64,000 nt of DNA from Saccharothrix saharensis (GTDB lineage: Bacteria; Actinomycetota; Actinomycetes; Mycobacteriales; Pseudonocardiaceae). Position numbers and translations under genes: made by a program. The notes beneath the pieces are model-generated. The model did not search any database, had not been told where the DNA came from, and saw nothing but the letters and a program-made list of their open reading frames with translations. The stretch spans positions 7,203,386 through 7,267,385 of the forward strand of contig NZ_VFPP01000001.1 of assembly GCF_006716745.1 (NCBI RefSeq), read 5' to 3'. Positions within the stretch are counted from its first letter, which is position 1; each line of letters begins with the position of its first letter. Of this stretch, positions 8,159 through 16,873 are shown piece after piece.

Positions 8159-8446
8159 GTGGCAGAGGACAAGAAGATCGGGCGTGCGGTGAAGACGGCG
8201 ACGGCGTTCGTGGCCGCGCACGGCAAGCCCGCCCGCGCCGTCGTGGAGAACGTCGGGCGGGCGGGCGCGCGCGTCGTGCTGGTCGGCGACGACGGTGCCC
8301 TGGGCGACGTGGTGCTGCCGGACGTGGCGTCGGCGGAGGCCGTGGTCGAGGCCGTCGCGGACCTGGAGCGGCACGAGTGGGACCGCGAGACCACGGCCGC
8401 GGTGAAGATCGGCCCGGCGCACCGGCGCAAGATGGGCGGCCGATGA
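8159..8446 (+). CDS. small conserved protein, unknown function
   Basis: 95 residues, beginning VAEDKKIGRAVKTATAFVA. Basic, with a beta-rich middle (GARVVLVGDDGALGDVVLP) and a Lys/Arg-rich C-terminus (KIGPAHRRKMGG). No recognised domain. A longer reading from 8111 is possible but would ignore the -10 box at 8146-8151. Its stop overlaps the start of the ATP-grasp gene (ATGA at 8443-8446), so the two are translationally coupled and probably work together, for example as a carrier or accessory of the ligase. Confidence 0.65.
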   Translation: MAEDKKIGRAVKTATAFVAAHGKPARAVVENVGRAGARVVLVGDDGALGDVVLPDVASAEAVVEAVADLERHEWDRETTAAVKIGPAHRRKMGGR

Positions 8447-9294
8447 AGGTCCTCTTCGCCACCTGCGACTCGCTGCCCGCCGGCGACGGCGACGACGACG
8501 CCCTGGTGGACGCGTTGGCCGACGTCGGCGTGCAGGTGTCGTGGACGACGTGGGGCACGCCGGTGCGGGCCGACCTGGTCGTGCTGCGGTCGACCTGGGA
8601 CTACACCGAGCGGCTGCCGGAGTTCCTGGCGTGGTGCGACGCCGAGCCCGCGCTGGTGAACCCGGCGTCCGTGGTGCGGTGGAACACCGACAAGACCTAC
8701 CTGGTCGACCTCGCGCGCCACGGCGTGCCGGTCGTGCCGACGGCGGTGGCCGGGCCGGGCTTCACCGACTGGCCGGACGGCGAGTTCGTGGTGAAGCCGA
8801 CCGTCGGCGCCGGTTCGCGGGGCGCGCTGCGCGTCGCGGCGGGCGATCACGCGTCGGCCGCCGCGCACCTGGCCGGCCTCGGCGTGCCGGCGCTCGTGCA
8901 GCCCTACCAGTCGCGGGTGGACTCGGCCGGCGAGACCGCGATGGTGTTCCTCGGCGGCCAGTACTCGCACGCGTTCACCAAGGGCGCCATGCTCGTCCCG
9001 GACGCCGAGTACGACGAGTCCGGCCTGTACCTGCTGGAACGCCTGTCCGGTGCGACGCCGTCACCGGCGCAGCGCCGGGTCGCCGAGGACGTCATGGACG
9101 CCGCCGCCGAGCTGACCGGCCTGCGCCGCCACGACTTCCTGTACGCGCGGGTCGACCTGATCCCGGGCACCGACGACGCGCCGCTGCTGCTGGAACTGGA
9201 ACTGGTCGAACCGTCGCTGGGCTTCCGCCAGACCGACTCGACCGCCCCGCTCCGCTTCGCCTCGGCCGTCCGCGCGGCCCTCGCCCGGCGGTAG
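8443..9294 (+). CDS. ATP-grasp fold enzyme
   Basis: 283 residues. Starts at the ATG inside the ATGA overlap with the small upstream gene. The N-terminal domain reads DLVVLRSTWDYTERLPEFLAW; the ATP-grasp core has VVRWNTDKTYLVDLARHGVP, a substrate/ATP lysine in EFVVKPTVGAGSRG, PALVQPY, and the metal-binding end DAPLLLELELVEPSLGF. This matches the actinobacterial ATP-grasp family near glutathione-synthetase and RimK-like ligases, which join a carboxylate to an amine with ATP. The exact substrates cannot be told from sequence. Convergent with actP across a 10-bp-stem hairpin. Confidence 0.85.
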   Translation: MKVLFATCDSLPAGDGDDDALVDALADVGVQVSWTTWGTPVRADLVVLRSTWDYTERLPEFLAWCDAEPALVNPASVVRWNTDKTYLVDLARHGVPVVPTAVAGPGFTDWPDGEFVVKPTVGAGSRGALRVAAGDHASAAAHLAGLGVPALVQPYQSRVDSAGETAMVFLGGQYSHAFTKGAMLVPDAEYDESGLYLLERLSGATPSPAQRRVAEDVMDAAAELTGLRRHDFLYARVDLIPGTDDAPLLLELELVEPSLGFRQTDSTAPLRFASAVRAALARR

Positions 9295-9311
9295 GACATC
9301 CGCAACGCCGA

Positions 9312-9336
9312 ACGCCGGAGCGGAGTGCTCCGGCGT
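9312..9336. terminator. bidirectional terminator hairpin
   Basis: Perfect 10-bp stem ACGCCGGAGC / GCTCCGGCGT with a 5-base loop, midway between the convergent ATP-grasp (ends 9294) and actP (ends 9347) genes. Confidence 0.75.
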
Positions 9337-9346
9337 CCGGCGCGTC

Positions 9347-10921
9347 CTACTTGAGGCCGGAGCCGATGCCGGTCAGGGAGCGGACCTCCATCTCGGCCTG
9401 CTTGGCCGGGTCGGACTTCTCCTTGCTCAGGACCGTGCCCAGGTAGCCGCACAGGAACGAGAACGGGATCGACACCAGGCCCGGGTTGCTCAGCGGGAAC
9501 CAGGCGAAGTCGACGTCCGGGAAGATCGACGACTTCGCGCCGGACACCGCGGGGGAGAAGACGAGCAGGAAGACGCACGACCCGAGCCCGCCGTAGACCG
9601 CCCACAGCGTCCCCGGCGTGTTGAACCGCTTCCAGAACATCGAGTAGATGATCGTCGACAGGTTCGCCGACGCGGCCAGCGCGAACGCCAGCGCCACCAG
9701 GAACGCCACGTTCTGGCCGTTCGCCGCGATGCCGCCGACGATCGCCAGCAGGCCCACCACGATCGCGGTCAGCCGGGCGACCCGCACCTCCGACCGCGGG
9801 TCGGCCTGGCCCCGCTTGATCACGTTCGCGTACACGTCGTGCGCGAACGACGCCGACGCCGTCAACGTCAGACCGGCCACCACCGCGAGGATCGTCGCGA
9901 ACGCCACCGCGCTCACCACGCCCAGCAGCACCGCGCCGCCGACCTCGTAGGCCAGCAGCGGCGCGGCCGAGTTCTCGCCGCCCGGCGCCGCCGTGATCTC
10001 CTTCGACCCGACCAGCGCCAGCGCGCCGAACCCGATCACCAGCGTGCACAGGTAGAACGTGGCCATCATCCACGTCGCCCACACCACCGAGCGGCGCGCT
10101 TCGCGGGCGTTCGGCACGGTGTAGAACCGCATCAGCACGTGCGGCAGCGAGGCCGTGCCGAGCACCAGGGCCAGCGCCAGCGAGATGAAGTCGAGCCGGC
10201 TGGTCGGCGTGGCGCCGTACCGCACGCCCGGCTCCAGCACCTCCGGCCCGAGCGGCGTGTTCCGCGACGCCGTCTCCAGGATCGCCGACAGGCTGAAGCC
10301 GAACTTGCCGAGCAGGAACACCGACATCAGGGTCACGCACATGATCAGGAAAACGGCCTTGATGATCTGCACCCACGTGGTGCCCTTCATGCCGCCCAGC
10401 AGCACGTACAGCACCATCACGATGCCGACCACCGCGATGATGACCGACTGGCCGACCTTGCTGTGCACGTCCAGCAGCAGCGCCATCAGCGCGCCCGCGC
10501 CCGCCATCTGCGCGATCATGTAGAACAGCGAGATCACCAGGGTCACGTTGGCCGCCGCGGCGCGCACCGGGCGCTGCCGCATCCGGAACGCCAGCACGTC
10601 GCCGAGGGTGAACCGGCCGGTGTTGCGCAACCGCTCCGCGATGATCATCAGGCCGAGCAGCCAGGACACGACCCAGCCGATCGAGTACAGGAACCCGTCG
10701 TAGCCGTTGACCGCGATGCTGCCGGAGATGCCGAGGAACGACGCGGCGGACAGGAAGTCGCCCGACAGCGCGATGCCGTTCTGCGGCCCGGTGAAGCTGC
10801 TGCCCGCGGCGTAGTAGTCCGACGCGGTGGCGTTGCGGCTGCCCGCCCGGTACACGATGTAGAGGGTGATCAACACGAAGACGCTGAAGACGCCCAGGTT
10901 GATCGCGGTGTTGCCGCCCAT
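9347..10921 (-). CDS. actP: cation/acetate symporter (SSS family)
   Basis: 524 residues with about 13 membrane helices. N-terminus MGGNTAINLGVFSVFVLITL; family hallmarks include SDYYAAGSSFTGPQNGIALSGD, SAASFLGISG and SLPHVLMRFYTVPNAREARR. ActP imports acetate and related short acids with Na+ or H+. The ATG at 10921 overlaps the stop of the DUF485 gene (ATGA) and has GGAGGA upstream, so longer readings are rejected. The DUF485-actP pair is the classic yjcH-actP operon. No acs gene is seen in the window. Confidence 0.93.
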   Translation of the reverse strand: MGGNTAINLGVFSVFVLITLYIVYRAGSRNATASDYYAAGSSFTGPQNGIALSGDFLSAASFLGISGSIAVNGYDGFLYSIGWVVSWLLGLMIIAERLRNTGRFTLGDVLAFRMRQRPVRAAAANVTLVISLFYMIAQMAGAGALMALLLDVHSKVGQSVIIAVVGIVMVLYVLLGGMKGTTWVQIIKAVFLIMCVTLMSVFLLGKFGFSLSAILETASRNTPLGPEVLEPGVRYGATPTSRLDFISLALALVLGTASLPHVLMRFYTVPNAREARRSVVWATWMMATFYLCTLVIGFGALALVGSKEITAAPGGENSAAPLLAYEVGGAVLLGVVSAVAFATILAVVAGLTLTASASFAHDVYANVIKRGQADPRSEVRVARLTAIVVGLLAIVGGIAANGQNVAFLVALAFALAASANLSTIIYSMFWKRFNTPGTLWAVYGGLGSCVFLLVFSPAVSGAKSSIFPDVDFAWFPLSNPGLVSIPFSFLCGYLGTVLSKEKSDPAKQAEMEVRSLTGIGSGLK

Positions 10922-11337
10922 CAGGCCCGGTCCTCCGCGGTGAGCGAGCGGACCGCGTCGACCTGCGGGTCGAGCTTGCGCCGGGCGTAGCGCGCGTACG
11001 CCAGCGTCAGCGCGATCGTCGTCACGAACTGGAGCAGGCCGAACAGCAGGCCGAGGTTGATCACGCCCCACACCGGGGTGCCCATCAGGTCCGGCGCGTA
11101 CGCCGACAGCGCGACGTAACCCAGGTACCACAGCAGGAACCCGCACGTGACCGGCACCACGAAGACCGTGATCCGCCGGCGCAGCTCGCGGAAATCGGCG
11201 CTCGCCTGAAGCGCGACGAAGTCCGGGTCGCCCGCTTCGTCGACCAACAGGGGCGTGCCCGGGTCGTCGAAAGTGGCGAAGCCGCGCCCGCCGCGGGCGG
11301 GTCTCGAATCCGTCGGAGGCAGGATCGCCTTCGTCAT
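10921..11337 (-). CDS. DUF485 inner-membrane protein (YjcH-like)
   Basis: 138 residues. Soluble N-terminus with TPLLVDEAGDPDFVALQASA, the DUF485 core (residues about 50-115) with DFRELRRRITVFVVPVTCGF, and two membrane helices, ending in YARYARRKLDPQVDAVRSL. These small proteins always accompany actP and are thought to help its function or placement. ATG 11337 has a good GGAGG 4 bases upstream; the in-frame start further up is less likely. First gene of the two-gene operon with actP. Confidence 0.9.
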   Translation of the reverse strand: MTKAILPPTDSRPARGGRGFATFDDPGTPLLVDEAGDPDFVALQASADFRELRRRITVFVVPVTCGFLLWYLGYVALSAYAPDLMGTPVWGVINLGLLFGLLQFVTTIALTLAYARYARRKLDPQVDAVRSLTAEDRA

Positions 11338-11668
11338 CAATCCTCCACGGGGATTTGCCTCGCCGCGCACGCGGATGCGCGGGCCGGCGGCGAGCGCTCA
11401 GCGTAACCGCGTTGCGCCGTCAGTCAACGGCGTACCGCCGACGGTCGGGTCACCGCTGCTCAGTCGATGCCGGACCGTTGCCTCGGGCGGCGTCCGGGGT
11501 ACCCCCGGTCGTCACGCTGCGCCGATCGGATGAGGACCTACCGCAAGGTCGTTGTCCCACGCCTGTCCACCACCTACTATCCGCCCAGCAACACCCACGC
11601 TCGTCGGTCATCAATACGTCGACGTCGTTCAACTTCGAAACAACTACGGACTTTCCGGGGCTTGTCTG
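11338..11668. other. divergent intergenic region, 331 bp
   Basis: Between DUF485 (minus) and cvnA (plus). It holds a likely sigma-A-type promoter for the conservon at 11552-11580 and an untranslated leader of about 80 bases. I see no other gene. In-frame extension of cvnA to 11552 is possible but starts at a weak TTG inside the -35 box. Confidence 0.6.
11552..11580 (+). promoter_or_regulatory. promoter of the cvnABC operon (TTGTCC-17-TACTAT)
   Basis: TTGTCC at 11552-11557 and TACTAT at 11575-11580 with a 17-base spacer, predicting a transcript start near 11587 and an 80-base leader before the GTG at 11669. Confidence 0.55.
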
Positions 11669-14290
11669 GTGACTGGCGACAACAACGCGCGCGGGCAGTG
11701 GTGGAGTGCCGTCGCGGACTGGCGGAATTGGCGTCTGCCGGTCAAGCTCGCCGCCGTCCTGGCGGTGCCCGTGCTCGTCGCCGTCGGCGCGGGCCTGGTG
11801 CAGATCCGCGGGTACGTCAAGAGCGCCGACGCCTACGCCTCGGTGCAGCGCGTCGTGACGCTGCGCGCCGGCATGGACCCGCTGATCGCGGGCGTGCAGG
11901 CCGAGCGCGCGTTCGCCGCGCAGCGGGCCGAGGGCTCCGGGGTGGACGAGAAGAAGTTCCGCGAGCTCACCGGCATCACCGACAACGCCGCCGCCGGTGT
12001 GCGCAACCTGATGGAGCGCACCACGACCCTCGGCGAGGTCGCCAACGCCCGGTTCCGCGACGCCGCCGCCCAGCTCGACGGCCTGCCGCAACTGCGCGAA
12101 CGCGTCGTGTCCGGCAGCGTCGACCTCGAAGGCGCCATCGGCGGCTACACCGTGGTGGCCCGCGCCCTGCTCGACTTCGACCAGGCCATGGTCGGCGACT
12201 TCGGCGACCCGGCGCTGTCCGGCACCGCGACCGCCCTGCACAACCTCGCCATGGCGGGCGAGCAGGTGTCCTGGCAGCACGCCACCGTGCTGGCCGGCAT
12301 CAGCCGCGGCAGGCTGACCGACAACGAGGTCACCGCGCTGGAGCAGTCCTACACCCGCCAGCAGGACAAGCTGGCCGACTTCTCCGCCGTCGCGACGCCC
12401 CAGCAGCAGGCCGACTACCGCAGCACCGTCTCCGGCCAGGCCGTCGATCTGCGCAACAGCCTGTTCCAGCAGGTCCGCACCAACTCCGGCGCGGTCGAGC
12501 TGCTGGTCAAGGCCGACGCGTGGAACAGCGGCTCGGAGGCGACCCTCAAGCAGCTCGGCGTGGTGCTGCGGTCCCTGGAAGGCCAGCTCACCGCCACGGC
12601 CGGCCGGTTGCAGGACTCCACCAGCGACCGCGCGGGCGCGGCGGCCGTGATCCTGCTGGCGTCGATGTTCGCCGCCGCCGCGGTGGGCTTCGTCGTCGGC
12701 AACTACCTGCTGCGCTCCCTGCGCGCGTTGCGCACTGCGGCGCTGGACGTCGCCGAGCACCGCCTGCCCACCCTGGTGGCGCAACTGCGGGAGAACGCCG
12801 CGCACGACGTCACCGTCCAGCCCGTGCCCGTGCACACGAAGGAGGAGCTGGGCCAGTTGGCGCGCGCGTTCGACGCGGTGCACCGGCAGGCCGTCAGCTC
12901 CGCGGCCGAGCAGGCCGACCTGCGCACCGGCATGCGCAACGCGTTCATCAACCTGTCCCGCCGCAGCCAGGGCCTGGTGGAGCGGCAGCTCAAGCTCATG
13001 GAGGAGCTGGAGCGGCAGGAGGAGAACCCCGAGCAGCTGGCGAACCTGTTCAAGCTGGACAACCTCGCCACCCGGATGCGCCGCAACAACGAGAACCTGA
13101 TGGTGCTGTCCGGCAGCGACGTGGCCCGCCGCTTCACCCGCCCCGTGCCGCTGGGCGACGTGCTGCGCGCCGCGGCGTCGGAGATCGAGCAGTACCAGCG
13201 CGTCGTCGTGCAGACCACGCCGTCGGTGGAGGTCGTCGGCTACGCGGCGGGCGACCTGGTGCGGCTGGTCGCCGAGCTGCTGGACAACGCGACGACGTTC
13301 TCGCCGCCGCGCACCCAGGTGATCGTCGGCGGCCGGCCCCGGACCGGCGGCGGTGTGCTCGTCGATGTGGTCGACCTCGGCGTCGGCATGTCCGAGGAGG
13401 ACCTGGCGCAGGCCAACCGCCGGATCGCGCTGGCCGCGTCGGAGGACAGCGGCGAACTGCCCGTGTCCCGGCAGCTCGGCCTGTACGTGGTCGGCCGGCT
13501 CGCCGGTCGGCACGGCATCGAGGTGGTGCTGCGCGAGCAGGGCGACGGGCTGCGCGCGGTCGTGGCGCTGCCCGCCGAGCTGGTCCGCGCGACCGGACCG
13601 CTGACGGGTCGCCCGGTGCCCGCCCAGGCCGCCGCCCCGACCGCCGGGCCCCAGCCCGTGCCGCCGCCCTCGACCGGACCCCAGCCGGTCCTGCCGCGCA
13701 ACGGCGTGCCGCACCCCGCGTCACCGTCGACCGGCCCGCAGCCCGTCGTGCCGCACCCCTCCACGGGCCCGCGACCGGCCGCCACGCCGCCGAACGGCGT
13801 GCCGCACCACTCGACCGGGCCCCAGCCGGTCCTGCCGCGCGCCGGCCTGCCGCCGCAGCCCGTGCTGCCGCCCCCCGTGCCCCTGAAAGAGGACGGGTGG
13901 AGCCCGTTTCGCGGGCGCGCGATCGACCCGCCCGACACCGCACCGCCCGCCCCGCCGGCCTCCGCGCCGCGGCGGACGGCCTCGACCTGGTTCGGCGGCG
14001 CCCCGGTGCCGCCCGCACCGGCGGAACCGGCGCGGCACCGCGCCGCGGACACCCACGCGCGCGGGGAGGCGCCCGTGAACGACGAGCCCGTGAACGACAT
14101 TCCGGCGGAACTGCCCAAGAGGCAGCCGCGGACCAATCTGGTGGCCGAACGGCCGAGTGCGCCCGACGCGGTGGCACCCGTACGGAGGGATCCGCAGGCG
14201 ACACGCGGGTTCCTCGCCAGCTACCAGACCGGTATCCGGCAAGGTGTCCGGGGATCCGGTGAGAATCGAGCTGGGCAGGAGAACGGATGA
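11669..14290 (+). CDS. cvnA: conservon sensor histidine-kinase-like protein CvnA
   Basis: 873 residues. Membrane helix at about 26-44, an extracytoplasmic nitrate/nitrite-sensing-like (NIT) domain to about 330, a second helix ([20 protein letters not shown]), a HAMP-like segment, a dimerisation helix ([20 protein letters not shown]) and an HATPase domain with N-box [13 protein letters not shown] and G-box [12 protein letters not shown]. The C-terminal 280 residues are Pro-rich with repeats of the form STGPQPVLP. CvnA proteins of Streptomyces resemble G-protein-coupled sensors, working with CvnB, CvnC and CvnD. The GTG at 11669 is the likely start but not certain (no strong ribosome site). Its stop overlaps the cvnB start (ATGA). 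Confidence 0.85.
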   Translation: MTGDNNARGQWWSAVADWRNWRLPVKLAAVLAVPVLVAVGAGLVQIRGYVKSADAYASVQRVVTLRAGMDPLIAGVQAERAFAAQRAEGSGVDEKKFRELTGITDNAAAGVRNLMERTTTLGEVANARFRDAAAQLDGLPQLRERVVSGSVDLEGAIGGYTVVARALLDFDQAMVGDFGDPALSGTATALHNLAMAGEQVSWQHATVLAGISRGRLTDNEVTALEQSYTRQQDKLADFSAVATPQQQADYRSTVSGQAVDLRNSLFQQVRTNSGAVELLVKADAWNSGSEATLKQLGVVLRSLEGQLTATAGRLQDSTSDRAGAAAVILLASMFAAAAVGFVVGNYLLRSLRALRTAALDVAEHRLPTLVAQLRENAAHDVTVQPVPVHTKEELGQLARAFDAVHRQAVSSAAEQADLRTGMRNAFINLSRRSQGLVERQLKLMEELERQEENPEQLANLFKLDNLATRMRRNNENLMVLSGSDVARRFTRPVPLGDVLRAAASEIEQYQRVVVQTTPSVEVVGYAAGDLVRLVAELLDNATTFSPPRTQVIVGGRPRTGGGVLVDVVDLGVGMSEEDLAQANRRIALAASEDSGELPVSRQLGLYVVGRLAGRHGIEVVLREQGDGLRAVVALPAELVRATGPLTGRPVPAQAAAPTAGPQPVPPPSTGPQPVLPRNGVPHPASPSTGPQPVVPHPSTGPRPAATPPNGVPHHSTGPQPVLPRAGLPPQPVLPPPVPLKEDGWSPFRGRAIDPPDTAPPAPPASAPRRTASTWFGGAPVPPAPAEPARHRAADTHARGEAPVNDEPVNDIPAELPKRQPRTNLVAERPSAPDAVAPVRRDPQATRGFLASYQTGIRQGVRGSGENRAGQENG

Positions 14291-14730
14291 GCACGCAGAA
14301 GTCGCGGCAGGTCGACCAGTTCGGCTGGTTGGTGAGCAACTTCGCCGATCGCGTGCCCGGGGTGGCCCACGCCGTGGTGATCTCGGTGGACGGCCTGCTG
14401 CTGACCGCGTCCAACGGCCTGCCCGACGACCGGGCCGACCAGTTGGCCGCGATCGCGGCGGGCGTGGCGAGCCTGACCGAGTCGGCGGCGAGGTGCTTCG
14501 ACGGCGGCGGCGTGTTGCGCTCGGTGATCGAGATGCAGTACGGGATCATGCTGCTGATGTCCATCCGGGACGGCTCGTGCCTGGCGGTGCTCGCCGCCCC
14601 GGACGCCGACGTCGGCCAGGTCGCCTACGAGATGACCGTGGTCGTCGACCAGGTAGGCCAGCTCCTGACCCCGGAGCTGCGCGCCCAGCTCCACGGCGTG
14701 AAGCGGATGATGGCCCGCCCGTCTGCGTGA
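14287..14730 (+). CDS. cvnB: roadblock/LC7 domain protein CvnB
   Basis: 147 residues, one roadblock/LC7 domain (about 8-125): [60 protein letters not shown]. In conservons such proteins act with the CvnD GTPase as a MglB-like regulator. Start ATG at 14287 overlaps the cvnA stop. Followed 7 bases later by cvnC. Confidence 0.92.
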   Translation: MSTQKSRQVDQFGWLVSNFADRVPGVAHAVVISVDGLLLTASNGLPDDRADQLAAIAAGVASLTESAARCFDGGGVLRSVIEMQYGIMLLMSIRDGSCLAVLAAPDADVGQVAYEMTVVVDQVGQLLTPELRAQLHGVKRMMARPSA

Positions 14731-14737
14731 GGTGGTC

Positions 14738-15286
14738 ATGGACCGGAACGAGGAGCCTGGGACGTCGGACGAGACGTTCGCCGCCCTGCTCAACGGGTTC
14801 AGCCTCGACTCCTCCCGCCGTCGCAAGCAGGAGAAGCCGAGGGCCGAGCAACCCGCCGCCCCGACCGGCGACAGCCGGGACACGGGGGACACCAGGCCCC
14901 ACCGCCCCGTCTTCGACGACGACGAGGACGACTTCGAGTACCCGCGCGAGGAGGCGGCGTCGATCGTCCGCGCCTACTCGTGGACCGGCGGCCGCACGAC
15001 CTCGTCGTTCCAGCTCGAGATCGAGACGCTGGTGTCGGCGGTGGACTGGGACTACCCGGGCGCGATGAAGTCCGAGTACCACGAGGTGATCAACCTCGTG
15101 GCCCGGCCGCGGTCGGTGGCGGAGATCGCCGCGCTGCTGCGCCTGCCGCTGGGCGTGGCCAAGGTGCTGCTGGGCGACATGGCCGAACGCGGCCTGATCG
15201 ACGTCCACGACACCGCGTCCACCGACGGCGCCCAGCCGGACCTGGGCCTGATGGAACGCGTCCTCGCCGGCCTCCGCCGCCTCTGA
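14738..15286 (+). CDS. cvnC: DUF742 conservon protein CvnC
   Basis: 182 residues. An acidic, unstructured N-terminus is followed by the DUF742 domain (about 75-182), a winged-helix-like fold: IVRAYSWTGGRTTSS, EYHEVINLVARPRSVAEIAA, LRLPLGVAKVLLGDMAERGL. I prefer ATG 14738 (GAGGTGG 3-5 bases upstream) over GTG 14732. The domain normally ends just before cvnD, but no cvnD GTPase gene follows; a repeat cluster and a GbsR-type regulator come next. The operon is therefore an incomplete conservon. Confidence 0.88.
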   Translation: MDRNEEPGTSDETFAALLNGFSLDSSRRRKQEKPRAEQPAAPTGDSRDTGDTRPHRPVFDDDEDDFEYPREEAASIVRAYSWTGGRTTSSFQLEIETLVSAVDWDYPGAMKSEYHEVINLVARPRSVAEIAALLRLPLGVAKVLLGDMAERGLIDVHDTASTDGAQPDLGLMERVLAGLRRL

Positions 15287-15295
15287 CCCCCGCGC

Positions 15296-15380
15296 GAGTC
15301 GAACCCCCAGGTCCCGAGTGTCGAACACTCAGGTCCCGAGAGTCCTACGTTCGGAACACCCGAATTCAACGCTCAGGACC
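15296..15380. repeat. 3'-end repeat cluster A (four units)
   Basis: Begins 9 bases after the cvnC stop. Four head-to-tail units of 20-23 bases: 15296-15315 and 15316-15337 (type GAGTGTCGAACNNTCAGGTC), 15338-15360 (GAGAGTCCTACGTTCGGAAC) and 15361-15380 (CGAATTCAACGCTCAGGACC). All are variants of one theme, GAGTGTCGAACGTTCAGGAC. Same family as clusters at 21381-21517 and 25243-25384. Confidence 0.85.
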
Positions 15381-15416
15381 GGCGCGCCGCCTTTGCGTGA
15401 TGATCAGCACACGACC

Positions 15417-15422
15417 TATCGT
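15417..15422 (+). promoter_or_regulatory. -10 box TATCGT before the GbsR-type regulator
   Basis: TATCGT ends 7 bases before an in-frame GTG at 15430, which could be a leaderless start; alternatively it drives a short leader to the ribosome-site-led ATG at 15469. Confidence 0.4.
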
Positions 15423-15468
15423 GGTTTCAGTGCCGACCGAAGTGTCGGCGTGGAGCCGAGGGGGTCTG

Positions 15469-15933
15469 ATGAGCGTCGGACGGGAAACGCGGCTGTCGGC
15501 GTGGATCGAGCGGTTCGCCGCGCACTTCGCCGAGGAGGGCATCCCGCTGATCGGCGGCCGCATCCTCGGCTACCTGCTGGTGTGCCAGCCCACGGAACGG
15601 ACCGCCGCCGAGCTGTCCCAGGAGCTGGAGGCCAGCAGCGGCTCGATCAGCACGAACCTGAAGTTCCTGGTCAACGCCGGTCTGGTGACCAAGCGCACGC
15701 GGCGCGGCCGGCAAGCGGCGCAGTACCGGATCAACGAGAAGCGGTGGGTCGACCTGATCCAGCGCAAGCTCGACGCCCTGGTGAGCGTGCGCGAGCTGAC
15801 CGAGGCCGGGATGCGGCTGATGAGCGGCGACCCCGAACGCGCCATGCGGCTGCGGACCGTGGACGACCTCTACACGTGGCTGGCGACCGAACTGCCCGCG
15901 GTCTGGGACCGCAGGCCCTCGTCGTCACGCTGA
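15469..15933 (+). CDS. GbsR/MarR-type winged-helix regulator
   Basis: 154 residues. Winged helix at about 25-95: PLIGGRILGYLLVCQPTERT, AAELSQELEASSGSISTNLK (recognition helix SSGSISTNLKFLVNAGLV), then a basic wing KRTRRGRQAAQYRI and a C-terminal dimerisation helix. Members bind DNA as dimers and often control osmolyte or transporter genes. ATG 15469 has GAGGGGG upstream; a leaderless GTG at 15430 would add 13 residues. Its 3' end overlaps the convergent ctaA coding region by 64 bases. Target genes unknown. Confidence 0.82.
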   Translation: MSVGRETRLSAWIERFAAHFAEEGIPLIGGRILGYLLVCQPTERTAAELSQELEASSGSISTNLKFLVNAGLVTKRTRRGRQAAQYRINEKRWVDLIQRKLDALVSVRELTEAGMRLMSGDPERAMRLRTVDDLYTWLATELPAVWDRRPSSSR

Positions 15934-16829
15934 CCCCCGGCGCGTTCACGGGTGGACACCCACAGGGCGGCGGTGGCGACGACCACCGCGCCCGCACCCA
16001 GCACGTGCAGCGAGACCAGCACCTCGGGCACGCCGGTCCAGTACTGGACCATGCCCAGTGCGCCCTGCGCCAGCACCACGCCCACCAGCGCGTAGTACGG
16101 CCGCCGCGGCACGGGGTGGCCGCGCAACGCGAAGCCGAGCGCGATGAGCATGCCGAGGAACAGGAACAGCAGGTCGGCGTGCAGCTGCGACAACGTGTCC
16201 ACCGGCAGGTCCAGGCGCGGGGTGGCCGCGTCACCGGCGTGCGGCCCGGCGGCGGTCACGAACGTCCCCGCCAGCAGCAGCAACCCCAGCGTCACGGCCT
16301 GCACGACCTGCAGCTTCAGCAATCCCCGCGGCACGAGCGGCCGGGCGGGCCCGTCACCCTCGCCCAGCGCCGCGACCAGCAGCACGGCGAACCAGACCAG
16401 CAGCATCGACACCAGGAAGTGCACGCTCACCGTCCACCACAGCAGCCCGGTGAGCACGGTGAACCCGCCGATCACGGCCTGCGCCACGACCCCGCCGAAC
16501 TGCACCAGCGCCAGCACCACGACCCGCTTGCGCCGCGGCCGGTTGAACCACGCCGCCAGCACGCACAGCGCCGCGATCACGCCGACCACACCGGTCAGCG
16601 TGCGGTTGCCGAACTCGACCCACTGGTGCAGCGACGCCACCTCGGGGTGCTCGACCGGCACGAGGCTGCCCTCGAAGCACTGCGGCCAGGTGGGGCAGCC
16701 GAGTCCCGACCCGGTCACCCGCACGATCGACCCGGTCACCGCGATGCCGCCCTGGGCGATCACGACGGCGATGGCGAACGCACGCTGGAACGTGCTCAGG
16801 AAGGCGGTGAACCAGGATGGAACGGACAC
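15870..16829 (-). CDS. ctaA: heme A synthase (COX15/CtaA family)
   Basis: 319 residues with about eight membrane helices. Hallmarks: GSIVRVTGSGLGCPTWPQCF (with the loop cysteine pair region), EVASLHQWVEFGNRTLTG (heme-ligating His), SVHFLVSMLLVW and LSQLHADLLFLFLG. The enzyme turns heme O into heme A, acting after CtaB. The GTG at 16829 is chosen because TACCAT at 16836-16841 lies 6 bases upstream, a leaderless arrangement. The C-terminal tail runs 64 bases into the convergent regulator gene. Together with the ABC genes upstream it recalls the mycobacterial Rv1456c-Rv1458c group. Confidence 0.9.
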   Translation of the reverse strand: MSVPSWFTAFLSTFQRAFAIAVVIAQGGIAVTGSIVRVTGSGLGCPTWPQCFEGSLVPVEHPEVASLHQWVEFGNRTLTGVVGVIAALCVLAAWFNRPRRKRVVVLALVQFGGVVAQAVIGGFTVLTGLLWWTVSVHFLVSMLLVWFAVLLVAALGEGDGPARPLVPRGLLKLQVVQAVTLGLLLLAGTFVTAAGPHAGDAATPRLDLPVDTLSQLHADLLFLFLGMLIALGFALRGHPVPRRPYYALVGVVLAQGALGMVQYWTGVPEVLVSLHVLGAGAVVVATAALWVSTRERAGGQRDDEGLRSQTAGSSVASHV

Positions 16830-16835
16830 GACCCG

Positions 16836-16841
16836 ATGGTA
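16836..16841 (-). promoter_or_regulatory. -10 box TACCAT for leaderless ctaA
   Basis: TANNNT element 6 bases upstream of GTG 16829 on the minus strand, between the ABC permease stop (16874) and ctaA. Confidence 0.5.
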
Positions 16842-16873
16842 GGTACCACTAGCTGAGAACCGCTGCCCGGGGG

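Noticed and set aside
11467-14262. Long plus-strand frame of 931 codons overlapping cvnA
   Set aside because: Arg/Ala-rich shadow of the cvnA frame; the cvnA frame has membrane, HAMP and ATPase motifs.
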